From: JAVBQJ01 sp031549115
Lineage (GTDB): Bacteria; Verrucomicrobiota; Lentisphaeria; Victivallales; Victivallaceae
Assembly: GCA_031549115.1 (NCBI GenBank)
Contig: JAVBQJ010000061.1
Coordinates: forward strand, 1-39,798
Length of the DNA: 39,798 nucleotides
Direction: 5' to 3'
Under the pieces are notes generated by a model, which saw only the letters and a list, made by a program, of their open reading frames with translations, had not been told where the DNA came from and did no database searches. Shown here in pieces: positions 31,369 to 39,112 of the stretch (positions within the stretch are counted from its first letter, which is position 1; each line of letters opens with the position of its first letter). Both the position numbers and the translations under genes were made by a program.

Positions 31369-33651
31369 ATGACGAAGCAATATTTGAAGTTCATCCTGTT
31401 GTTGTCGGCGCTGCTCCCGGCAGTGCTTCCGGCTGAGGTGTTCACCGCTGACGCCATGCGCAAGGAAATGCGGGATGCCGCCGTCACCGGAACCTTCGAC
31501 GCGATCGTGCTCGACGCGATGCGCAATGAACACGAGGCGTTCCAGGTAATCTTCCGCGCCCCCGCGCAGGGGACTGACGGCAACCGTGTCGCCGTCAGCT
31601 CCCTGCGCTCCGAATCCGGTGTGGAAATTCCGGCGGAGGCGCTCACGCTGCGCCGGGCGCATTATATTCTGTGCGACAAGCATGTAAGCCGGCCGGGGTG
31701 GTACCCGGACGCGTTGCTGCCGTATCATGGAGAAGCGTTCGAGGTCGCCGCCGGGCAACTGCAGAGCATCTATATCGATATCGCCGTACCGGCGGACATT
31801 CCCGCCGGCACTTACACCGGAATCATCACAACAGAGCAGAACGGCGACCATCTCCAGGCCCCGTTGACACTCCGCGTCCGTGACATCACGCTGCCGGAAG
31901 CGCCGAGCTTTCAGAGCGCGTTTCCGATCTGGGGCGACGAACAATTGACGGCACCGTTCCCGGACTTGAAACCGGATTCCCCGGAATATCATGACTATTA
32001 CGAACGCTTCTACTGGTTTATGACCGGTTACCGGATGCCGCCGGATGATATTCCGGTGCCATTGGATTCTCCGGAGGCGGAGCGTTTTCTGCGCCACCCC
32101 GCCATCAACAGCTTCCGGATTCCCTACAACCCCGACCAACCGGAACGCTTTCAGGAAATCTGTGCGGCATTGCGCGAAAAAGGTTTGCTGGAGCGCGGCT
32201 ATGTCTACACGCTCGATGAACCGGCCCGCACCCAGTATGCGATGTGCGCGGCATATGCCGACCGGCTTCATGAACTGGTGCCTGACGCCCGCTTCCTGCT
32301 GACCGTCAACAACGGCAACAGTCCGGAACTCAAAGGGCACGTCGATATCTGGTGTCCGATTCTCGCCGGTTACGATCCGAAGTACTTTCAGCCGTTGCAG
32401 CCGTCGAACAGCGTCTGGTGGTACAGTTGCGTCTATCCGCAACAGCCGTATCCGACTTATCTGGTTAACGACGACGCCATCAGCCCCCGCATCCTGTCGT
32501 GGCTGCAAGCCAAATACAAAGTCGAAGGCGTCCTCTATTGGGCGCTCAATATCTGGAAAAAATGGAACCCGGAAGCGGCACGTTACGAAGCGCGCGATAT
32601 CTGGAGCGACCCCCTCGCCTTCCCCGCTGCCAACGGCGACGGTTACCTGGTCTATCCGGGCGCCACCCCGCAAGATGACCCGGTTCCGAGCTGGCGTCTG
32701 GAGATGATCCGTCAGGGCAACGAAGACTTCGACATGCTGACGCTGCTGCGTGAAGAGGTCACCCGTACTGCACTGCGCTTTGACCGCGGCGATTACAACG
32801 GCGATGTCCGCATTGCCGAACTGGTCAACCGGATCGCCCGCAGTCTGGTGCAATTCGACCGCGACCCGGCGGCCCTGTCCGGACTGCGCGTCGACGTACT
32901 CGATGAAATTGAAGCGCTGACCTCCGGCGTTCCCGCCTTGTGGGAGGCCTCCGCCCCGGAAGGTGAGACCACCACCGGAAGTATCATTTCCTGGACCCTG
33001 ACCGCCTCCCCGGCCAGCCGGGTGGAAATCACCGCCTACCAGGCCGGAGGCGAAGAAGCAGTGGCGACGCAACGCGATGGCAACCGTTATCGCTGGGAGC
33101 TGCCGGTCAACCGGCCTTTGCGCTTGCGCGCACGGATCGACCAGGATGGGAAAAGCTCGGTCTACCATCGCGAGTACCGAACCCGGGACTACGTCGGTGA
33201 GAGCCGCGAAGTATTCAATTGGAACATGCCCGAGGTGGTGGAGTCACTTCGTTATTATAATGTGTCGAATCGGATACTGCCGGGCAGTGTGATGCGGGAG
33301 TTCGTCTTCGACACGACCGGGGAATTTCCGAATGTCCGTCTGAAACTCGAGGGCGACACCTCGCCTTTTCGCTGGATCGTCGTCAAAGCCGCCAATTACG
33401 GTTCCGATACCGGTGAGGCCCTGCTGAAGTTTCACGGCCCGGCGGACGTCAGAGATGGGGCGGCACTCAATGTTCCGGCCGGAGGAGTACCGATCACATT
33501 GGCATTCCCGTTCAATGCTGACGGAGCAACTCCGGAAAGCGCCTACGATCAATTGGAAATCTGGATGTTTCAGGGTAAACCAGAAAATACGCTGGTGATC
33601 GAAAGCATCACCCTTGCTACCGATATGCCCGCAGCCGATAATCTGTACTAA
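31369..33651 (+). CDS. exported DUF4091 / GH123-like enzyme
   Basis: A 760-residue exported protein. Residues 1-22 are a signal peptide (KFILLLSALLPAVLPA). An N-terminal beta domain (about 25-175; NEHEAFQVIFRAPAQ, AGTYTGIITTEQNGDH) leads to the DUF4091 barrel: GYVYTLDEPARTQYAMCAAY with D283 and E284 as likely catalytic acids in the GH123-type D-E arrangement, VDIWCPILAGYDPKY, VWWYSCVYPQQPYPTY, VEGVLYWALNIWKKW and NGDGYLVYPG. The barrel ends near residue 520 and two beta domains follow (about 530-760). GH123 enzymes act on GalNAc glycans by substrate assistance; DUF4091 relatives are largely untested. It is the last gene of the LacI-pseudopilin operon. Confidence 0.8.
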   Translation: MTKQYLKFILLLSALLPAVLPAEVFTADAMRKEMRDAAVTGTFDAIVLDAMRNEHEAFQVIFRAPAQGTDGNRVAVSSLRSESGVEIPAEALTLRRAHYILCDKHVSRPGWYPDALLPYHGEAFEVAAGQLQSIYIDIAVPADIPAGTYTGIITTEQNGDHLQAPLTLRVRDITLPEAPSFQSAFPIWGDEQLTAPFPDLKPDSPEYHDYYERFYWFMTGYRMPPDDIPVPLDSPEAERFLRHPAINSFRIPYNPDQPERFQEICAALREKGLLERGYVYTLDEPARTQYAMCAAYADRLHELVPDARFLLTVNNGNSPELKGHVDIWCPILAGYDPKYFQPLQPSNSVWWYSCVYPQQPYPTYLVNDDAISPRILSWLQAKYKVEGVLYWALNIWKKWNPEAARYEARDIWSDPLAFPAANGDGYLVYPGATPQDDPVPSWRLEMIRQGNEDFDMLTLLREEVTRTALRFDRGDYNGDVRIAELVNRIARSLVQFDRDPAALSGLRVDVLDEIEALTSGVPALWEASAPEGETTTGSIISWTLTASPASRVEITAYQAGGEEAVATQRDGNRYRWELPVNRPLRLRARIDQDGKSSVYHREYRTRDYVGESREVFNWNMPEVVESLRYYNVSNRILPGSVMREFVFDTTGEFPNVRLKLEGDTSPFRWIVVKAANYGSDTGEALLKFHGPADVRDGAALNVPAGGVPITLAFPFNADGATPESAYDQLEIWMFQGKPENTLVIESITLATDMPAADNLY

Positions 33652-33666
33652 CCACCATACAGCACC

Positions 33667-33705
33667 TCCGTGCCGGTCCGTGTTCGTCCGTGTCAGTCCG
33701 TGTTC
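33667..33705. repeat. triplicated GTCCGTGT 10-bp tandem repeat
   Basis: GTCCGTGT occurs at 33676-33683, 33686-33693 and 33696-33703, exactly 10 bp apart, and a degenerate unit CTCCGTGC starts at 33667. It lies 3' of the DUF4091 gene and upstream of the msrBA promoter. The 10-bp phasing places all copies on one face of the helix. Function unknown. Confidence 0.75.
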
Positions 33706-33745
33706 TGCGCACATTGACCCAACCAACGCTCGCTCGTCCTCCCAA

Positions 33746-33827
33746 ATATGGCGCAGCCATATCCGCAGCAGCGGTTGCAAAATCCCCCGCTCAATGCTAT
33801 ACTAAAGCAGAGGAAAGGGAGGATGCC
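33746..33827 (+). promoter_or_regulatory. msrBA promoter with upstream hairpin
   Basis: A perfect 7-bp stem, ATATGGC (33746-33752) and GCCATAT (33756-33762) with loop GCA, lies just upstream. It lacks a T-run, so it is not a standard terminator. The promoter is TTGCAA (33775-33780), 17 bp, TATACT (33798-33803), with TGC before the -10. GGGAGGATGCC before the ATG is a strong ribosome binding site. Confidence 0.6.
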
Positions 33828-34709
33828 ATGAAGAACGAATCGCCTTACGGGCCGCTGAACGCGGCGGAAACCGCCATCATCGCCGACAAGGGGACCGAGC
33901 GTCCTTTTTCCGGGCGCTACAACGAAACCTTCACCGCCGGCCTGTACGCCTGTCGTCGCTGCGGTGCGCCGCTGTACCGCTCCGACGACAAATTCGCCTC
34001 GTCGTGCGGCTGGCCTGCGTTCGACGACGAAATCCCCGGCGCGGTAAAACGACTGCCGGATGCGGATGGCCGGAGAATCGAAATTCAGTGCGCCAACTGC
34101 GATGCTCATCTGGGACATGTTTTTTCCGGCGAAGGGCTGACACCCAAGGACACCCGTCATTGCGTCAATTCGGCCTCGCTGGTTTTCGAACCCGAAGCCA
34201 CCGGGCGCCTGCGGCGCGCCGTATTCGCGGGCGGCTGCTTCTGGGGAGTCGAAGCGCTGTTCAAAAACGAAGCCGGTGTGGTCGCGGCCACCTCGGGGTA
34301 CAGCGGCGGCCATAGCGGCAATCCGACCTACCGGGAGGTCTGTTCCGGCCATACCGGTCACGCCGAAGCGGTCGAAATCGTCTACGATCCGGCGGTGACC
34401 GACTACGAAACCCTGTGTAAATTTTTTCTGGAAATCCACGACCCGACCCAACGCGATCGCCAAGGGCCGGATGTCGGCACCCAATACCGCTCGGCAATTT
34501 TCCACTTCACCGACGAGCAAAAGGCGATCGCGGAGAAGCTGCTGCGCGAACTGCGCCGACGCGGTTATGACGTTCAAACCGCGCTGGAACCGTTCGCCCG
34601 CTTCTGGAATGCCGAGGAGTACCATCAGGATTACTATGAACGCAAGGGCACGCAACCGTATTGCCACGGTTATGTAAAACGCTTCGGAATGGACTCCCGG
34701 GAAAAATAA
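33828..34709 (+). CDS. msrBA: fused peptide methionine sulfoxide reductase MsrB-MsrA
   Basis: A 293-residue fusion that reduces both sulfoxide diastereomers of methionine. Residues about 1-125 are MsrB: zinc Cys pairs C42-X2-C45 (ACRRCGAPLY) and CANCDAHLGHVF, SSCGWPAFD, and the catalytic Cys in RHCVNSASLVF. Residues about 130-290 are MsrA: AVFAGGCFWGVEALFKNEAG with the catalytic Cys, TSGYSGGHSGNPTYREVCSG, GHAEAVEIVYDP, DVGTQYRSAIF and AEEYHQDYYERKG. The order B then A is the reverse of the Neisseria-type fusion. No signal peptide, so it is cytoplasmic. The start at 33828 follows an excellent ribosome binding site. It stands alone with its own promoter between two glycan operons. Confidence 0.95.
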   Translation: MKNESPYGPLNAAETAIIADKGTERPFSGRYNETFTAGLYACRRCGAPLYRSDDKFASSCGWPAFDDEIPGAVKRLPDADGRRIEIQCANCDAHLGHVFSGEGLTPKDTRHCVNSASLVFEPEATGRLRRAVFAGGCFWGVEALFKNEAGVVAATSGYSGGHSGNPTYREVCSGHTGHAEAVEIVYDPAVTDYETLCKFFLEIHDPTQRDRQGPDVGTQYRSAIFHFTDEQKAIAEKLLRELRRRGYDVQTALEPFARFWNAEEYHQDYYERKGTQPYCHGYVKRFGMDSREK

Positions 34710-34871
34710 AAAAACATCGATTTCCCGTTAGTCCTATTGACAAACGAATTTTTTCGTGCTATAATTGTAAGCAGTAACAATTTTCCCATTCAATATCATG
34801 AATTACAATAAGAGTGAAAACGTTATATCAAATTGTAAGCGCTTACACAAACCATTAAATTAGGAGTCGTC
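34710..34871 (+). promoter_or_regulatory. promoter of pseudopilin unit 4 with LacI-type operators
   Basis: TTGACA (34737-34742), 17 bp, TATAAT (34760-34765), with TGC before the -10. A perfect 14-bp palindrome TGTAAGCGCTTACA (34834-34847) is a textbook LacI-family operator in the leader. A half-matching site, TTGTAAGCAGTAACAA (34765-34780), overlaps the end of the -10. Their centres are 68 bp apart, which would allow looping by a tetramer or two dimers. TAGGAG (34861-34866) is the ribosome binding site. The LacI-family gene at 35505 in the same operon is the obvious candidate regulator. Confidence 0.75.
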
Positions 34872-35489
34872 ATGATGAAGAAAAACGGAATTTGTTGTTT
34901 CACACTCATAGAACTTCTGGTAGTGATTGCCATTATCGCAATTTTGGCCAGTATGCTGCTGCCGGCGCTGAGCAAGGCGCGGCAGCGGGCGCACAACATC
35001 ACCTGTGTCAGCAACCTGCGGCAATTCGGATTGGCCAACGCCATGTATCTGGGCGAAAACAACGACACCTATCCGGGTCCCACCTCTGCATGGTGCTCCC
35101 AGACGCAGCCGGATATCGTCCGGCTGCTGCGGCCGTATATGCCGTACAAGTGCTTCATCTGTCCGGTGGCGTTGCCGTTGTGGAGCACCAATTACGATGA
35201 GCTGGAAGCCAACGGAGCGATCGATTATCTGTGGTTCGCATTTCAGAAACCCAACGGCACACCGACGCCGGATTTGAGCATGAAAGCATCCGACCCGGAA
35301 AGCGCCTGGGCCTGCGGCTGGGTGGCCTGGGAGGGTCCGAAAAATGTGATCATGACCGACTACTTCAGCGGCGACTACCAGCGCCACGGCAGCAACCCCT
35401 GCGACCGCAAGCGGAACGCCTTCACCAATATGCTGCTGTCCGACGGTTCGGTAATCACCCAACCGCCTTACCTGGGCAATCCGTATTGA
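34872..35489 (+). CDS. pseudopilin (type IV pilin-like), unit 4
   Basis: A 205-residue protein; the start is at 34872 or the next ATG at 34875. The leader is longer than in the other units (MMKKNGICC), with F10 as first mature residue, Cys at -1, and E14 at +5. The hydrophobic helix follows, then LSKARQRAHNITCVSNLRQF. The C terminus has a looser version of the His...DG motif (QRHGSNPCDRKRN, then LLSDGSVITQP). It is the first gene of an operon with a LacI regulator (15-bp gap) and an exported DUF4874/DUF4832 protein. Confidence 0.9.
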   Translation: MMKKNGICCFTLIELLVVIAIIAILASMLLPALSKARQRAHNITCVSNLRQFGLANAMYLGENNDTYPGPTSAWCSQTQPDIVRLLRPYMPYKCFICPVALPLWSTNYDELEANGAIDYLWFAFQKPNGTPTPDLSMKASDPESAWACGWVAWEGPKNVIMTDYFSGDYQRHGSNPCDRKRNAFTNMLLSDGSVITQPPYLGNPY

Positions 35490-35504
35490 CGGCGGGAGGA
35501 AACG

Positions 35505-36512
35505 ATGACCAAACAACTCGATATTTATGAATTTTCCCGGCTGGCGGCAGTCTCGACTGCCACCGTATCGCGGGCATTCGCCCCCAACAGCAAGATCAGC
35601 GATAAAACCCGGCAACGGGTGCTGACACTGGCACAGCAGTTGAACTATGCGCCGAATGTCCATGCCCGGCGGCTTGCCGGAGAGCGTACCGGCGTCATCG
35701 GCGTGGTGTTTTTCAATCAGCAGAAATTCTTCGACTACTTCGCACTGGAGCTGATCCGCGAGATTTCGCTTTGCGCCGCCCGGCTCGGTTATTCCATCCT
35801 GCTCGAAGGCCCCGCCCCGGAGGAGGCCAGAGCACAGGTCGCCGAACGGATGCTGGCGCTGGTCCGCGGCAAGGCCATCGACGGCTTGATCATTCTCGGC
35901 TGCAGCTACGACGCCGGCGAACACGAAGTATTGCGGCTGGTTTCCGACTTTCCGGCGGTGGTGATCGGAGCGGGACAGCCTGCCGCCCCACTGAAGCCGG
36001 ATGTGGTCTGCGTCGACTTCTGCCAGGGTATACGGGAAACACTCCCGGCGCTCCGGCTCCGGAAACTTCCGGCGCTCCTGGGAGCGCACAGCCTGGAAGA
36101 TTCCAAACTGCAGACCTATCTGACGCTGCTGCGGGAGGCCGGAATCATCATCCCTCCGGAGCGCATCGGCTGCTGTACGCCGGAGGACAGCAGCGAATGT
36201 GCCAAACAGCTGTTGGAGCGGGGATGCGACTGCCTGCTCTGCCTGACCGACCGGGTCGGAGCCGCCGCCATCCGACGCTGCCGCCACGCCGGCAGATCCA
36301 TTCCCGGCGACGTCTGGGTGATCGGCATGGACAATCTGGAGTTCTCCGCAATGCTGTCGCCGACGCTTTCCACCATCGCCATTCCGCTGGCGCAACTGGC
36401 GGAGACCACGCTGACGCGGTTGACGGAACGGATAGCAACTCCAGAGGCTATCGGCGCGGTAATCGAACTGCCGACCCGCTATATCGCCCGCGAAAGCACC
36501 GACCAGAACTAA
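35505..36512 (+). CDS. LacI-family transcriptional regulator
   Basis: A 335-residue regulator. The helix-turn-helix and hinge occupy about residues 4-60 (IYEFSRLAAVSTATVSRAFA; QLNYAPNVHARRLAGERTGV); the effector domain follows (VIGVVFFNQQKFFDYFALEL; IDGLIILGCSYDAGE; VWVIGMDNLEFSAMLSPTLS). It should recognise the TGTAAGCGCTTACA operator upstream of its own operon, so negative autoregulation is expected. GGGAGGAAACG precedes the ATG. It lies between a pseudopilin and an exported putative glycosidase, the mirror of the LacI-pseudopilin-DUF4091 operon. Effector unknown. Confidence 0.9.
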   Translation: MTKQLDIYEFSRLAAVSTATVSRAFAPNSKISDKTRQRVLTLAQQLNYAPNVHARRLAGERTGVIGVVFFNQQKFFDYFALELIREISLCAARLGYSILLEGPAPEEARAQVAERMLALVRGKAIDGLIILGCSYDAGEHEVLRLVSDFPAVVIGAGQPAAPLKPDVVCVDFCQGIRETLPALRLRKLPALLGAHSLEDSKLQTYLTLLREAGIIIPPERIGCCTPEDSSECAKQLLERGCDCLLCLTDRVGAAAIRRCRHAGRSIPGDVWVIGMDNLEFSAMLSPTLSTIAIPLAQLAETTLTRLTERIATPEAIGAVIELPTRYIARESTDQN

Positions 36513-36529
36513 CCCCGCGGTAAAACACC

Positions 36530-39112
36530 ATGCACAAAAAATTCATCCTCGCAACGCTGCTCTGCGCCGGAAGCGCTTCCCACGTATTCGGCGCCCTGCC
36601 GCCCCTGGAACAATTCAAGTTGACCGAAGACGCCGAAGGTGTCCGTTTCGACCTGCGTTTCACCGCTCCGGCCGACTGGAGCGCCGATATGTGGCGCAGC
36701 AACCTGTATCTCGACACCGACAACAACATCGATACCGGGTATCGCGGCAAAGACGGCAATTGGCAGTTGGGCGCCGATCTGTTGATTCAAGGCAATAAGT
36801 TGCACTTCTTCGGCGGGGGCACGCAGACGGATTGGGGGTGGATGACGGGTGGAGAGCTTCCCGCATCGCTGGAAACTGACGCATTGGCAATCCGGCTCCC
36901 CCATGCCTTGTATTTGTTACGGCGGGGAGCTCCGTTCCGTTATTTGTACCAGCTGGACAACCAGCCCGAAAAAGAGTCCTACTTTCCCGAAAACCCGGAA
37001 CAGCAGGCCGGCAGCGGCAGCGTTTCCCGGCCGGCGGCATTGTCGCCGACTGCGATGGAGCCGACCGGCAGCTTCGACGCCCGGCCATTGCCGGAACCGG
37101 CCGCCCGGCCGGAACAGCACGGCATTGCCGCCAATTCCGCAGCCGGTATTGCCGGTTTGCGCAATCCGGAGCGCGGCTTCCGCCTGATGACTGAAATCGC
37201 CAATTTACACGAAGTCACCGATCCGTATCAACTGACCTTTCGCGATTGGCCCGGCCAATTCCAGCAGTATCCGTTCGTCACCCTGGAGCAGGCCTACTGC
37301 TGGCTTCTGGCCGACGCCGACCGGCCGATCAGCGAAACCAAGCTGGAGGCAATCCGGCAGGATCTGCTCCAATTCCGCCGTGCCGGAGTGAAACTGCTGT
37401 TGCGTTTCGCCTATGAGCGCAATCACATCGATCCCTTTTACGGTCCCAATATCGATACCATTCTCGGTCACATGGAGCAATTGAAACCGGTCATCCATGA
37501 ATTCCAGGATGTCATTTTCATGCTGCAGTCCGGCTTCATCGGCGCCTATGGGGAATGGCACGGCGCGGCGGAAGGCTTGCACAACAGCGTGGAAGCCAAA
37601 CAACGCTACATTGAAAAGCTCTTCGAAATCCTGCCGCCCGACCTGATGACCCACATCCGCGTCCCCCGTTACAAGCGGGAAGTTCTCGGCACGCCGGAGC
37701 TGGCGCAATACGAACGCCTGAACTCGCGCACCGGCTTCGACGGTACGCCGAAAAGCCGGATGGGGTTCGACAACGACGGCTTCGGGGCCGGGCCGACCGA
37801 GGGCAACACCTGGCCCGAGCCGCCGTATTACGGCAACCCCGGCAATCCGGAACACGACCAGATCACCACCGAAGCGCCGTGGCTGCCGGTCGACGGCGAA
37901 ATGTTCTTCATGAATGCCGGCGGCATGGTCGACGGCTTCTGGGCGGCGGAACGGCTGCGGCTGCACCATTATACCAGTCTCGGCATCTTTCAGAGCAATG
38001 CGGCGGTGGAAAAACCGGGCGACTACTACAGTGTGCAATCCTGGGAGGACACCCCGGTTTCCGCCGCCGAACTGAACGGATTGCGGCTGCCGGTATCCAA
38101 CGATTACTTCTCCGCCGGGACCGTCCCGCTGTTCCGGTACCTGCGCGACCATCTGGGTTACCGTCTTGAATTGCAGGAGACCGCCTATACCGCAAAGGCG
38201 GCGCCCGGCGGCAAGTTCGGACTCGACCTGATGCTGGTCAATCGCGGCTTCGCGGTCCCGCTCCGTCCCCGCACCGTATATCTGGCGCTGGTCGACGAAT
38301 CCGGCGACGTCTTCGCCTATGCCACCGATTGGAACTGGCGCGGCTGGCAGCCATACCGGCCCGGTGACGCGACCTTCGCCCCCCTGGGACATCGTCTGTC
38401 GCACCGCATGGAGCTGCCGGACTATCTGCCGCCGGGACGTTACCGGGTCGGCTTGTGGCTCCCGGATCCGTCTTCGACCCTGCGGCACGATCCCCGTTAC
38501 GCCGTGCGCCTGGCCAATGCGACGACTCCATTCGACGAAACCACCGGAGTCAACTTCCTCGGCGAAGTGGAGATCGCCGCCGGGACGGCTCCCGCGCAAT
38601 GCCTGGGACAATGGCGCCGGGAAGGTTCGGCGTTGGCCGGAACTCCGCAGCCGGCAGCCGAAGGCGCCATGTGGAGTGTGGCCGACGGAGCGGCTTTCAA
38701 CTTCGCCGGCCGGTCCGCGTTCACGATCCGGGCCGTGATCGTCCCGGAGCGCGAACAGGCGTCGGGAACAATCGCCGCCCGTTACGAAGCCGGAGTGGCC
38801 GGGCAATACAATTTCGGCATGAAAGACGGACATTTGCATCTTTTCCGCGAAATGCTGCCCTACGAGGTGAGCGGCGCCACCGAACTTGAAGCCGGGAAAC
38901 GCCACACGGTCACCGCGCTGTATGACGGCCGCAGGTTGCGGCTGTATGTCGATGGTCGCCTCGACGGATCGCTGTGGACCGGCCCGGTCCGCACCATCCC
39001 CGACACCATCCCCCTCACCATCGGGGGACAACGCACCGATGGCGCCCCGAACCATTTGTTCGAAGGCGCCATCGAGTCGCTGGAAATTTTCGATCAGGCG
39101 TTGGTGCCGTAA
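36530..39112 (+). CDS. exported DUF4874/DUF4832 protein with LamG-like C terminus
   Basis: An 860-residue exported protein. Residues 1-21 are a signal peptide (KKFILATLLCAGSASHVFG). Residues about 25-150 resemble a CBM9-like beta domain (LYLDTDNNIDTGYRGKDGNW). After a Pro/Ala-rich linker, about 205-375 match DUF4874 (LRNPERGFRLM; VKLLLRFAYERNHIDP; FIGAYGEWHGAAEG) and about 410-680 match DUF4832 (DNDGFGAGPTEGNTW; LGYRLELQETAYTAKAAPGG). Residues about 720-858 are a concanavalin/LamG sandwich (RLRLYVDGRLDGSLW; LFEGAIESLEIFDQALVP). The barrel looks like a glycosidase with no characterised activity known to me. It ends 19 bp inside the convergent gene. Confidence 0.78.
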   Translation: MHKKFILATLLCAGSASHVFGALPPLEQFKLTEDAEGVRFDLRFTAPADWSADMWRSNLYLDTDNNIDTGYRGKDGNWQLGADLLIQGNKLHFFGGGTQTDWGWMTGGELPASLETDALAIRLPHALYLLRRGAPFRYLYQLDNQPEKESYFPENPEQQAGSGSVSRPAALSPTAMEPTGSFDARPLPEPAARPEQHGIAANSAAGIAGLRNPERGFRLMTEIANLHEVTDPYQLTFRDWPGQFQQYPFVTLEQAYCWLLADADRPISETKLEAIRQDLLQFRRAGVKLLLRFAYERNHIDPFYGPNIDTILGHMEQLKPVIHEFQDVIFMLQSGFIGAYGEWHGAAEGLHNSVEAKQRYIEKLFEILPPDLMTHIRVPRYKREVLGTPELAQYERLNSRTGFDGTPKSRMGFDNDGFGAGPTEGNTWPEPPYYGNPGNPEHDQITTEAPWLPVDGEMFFMNAGGMVDGFWAAERLRLHHYTSLGIFQSNAAVEKPGDYYSVQSWEDTPVSAAELNGLRLPVSNDYFSAGTVPLFRYLRDHLGYRLELQETAYTAKAAPGGKFGLDLMLVNRGFAVPLRPRTVYLALVDESGDVFAYATDWNWRGWQPYRPGDATFAPLGHRLSHRMELPDYLPPGRYRVGLWLPDPSSTLRHDPRYAVRLANATTPFDETTGVNFLGEVEIAAGTAPAQCLGQWRREGSALAGTPQPAAEGAMWSVADGAAFNFAGRSAFTIRAVIVPEREQASGTIAARYEAGVAGQYNFGMKDGHLHLFREMLPYEVSGATELEAGKRHTVTALYDGRRLRLYVDGRLDGSLWTGPVRTIPDTIPLTIGGQRTDGAPNHLFEGAIESLEIFDQALVP

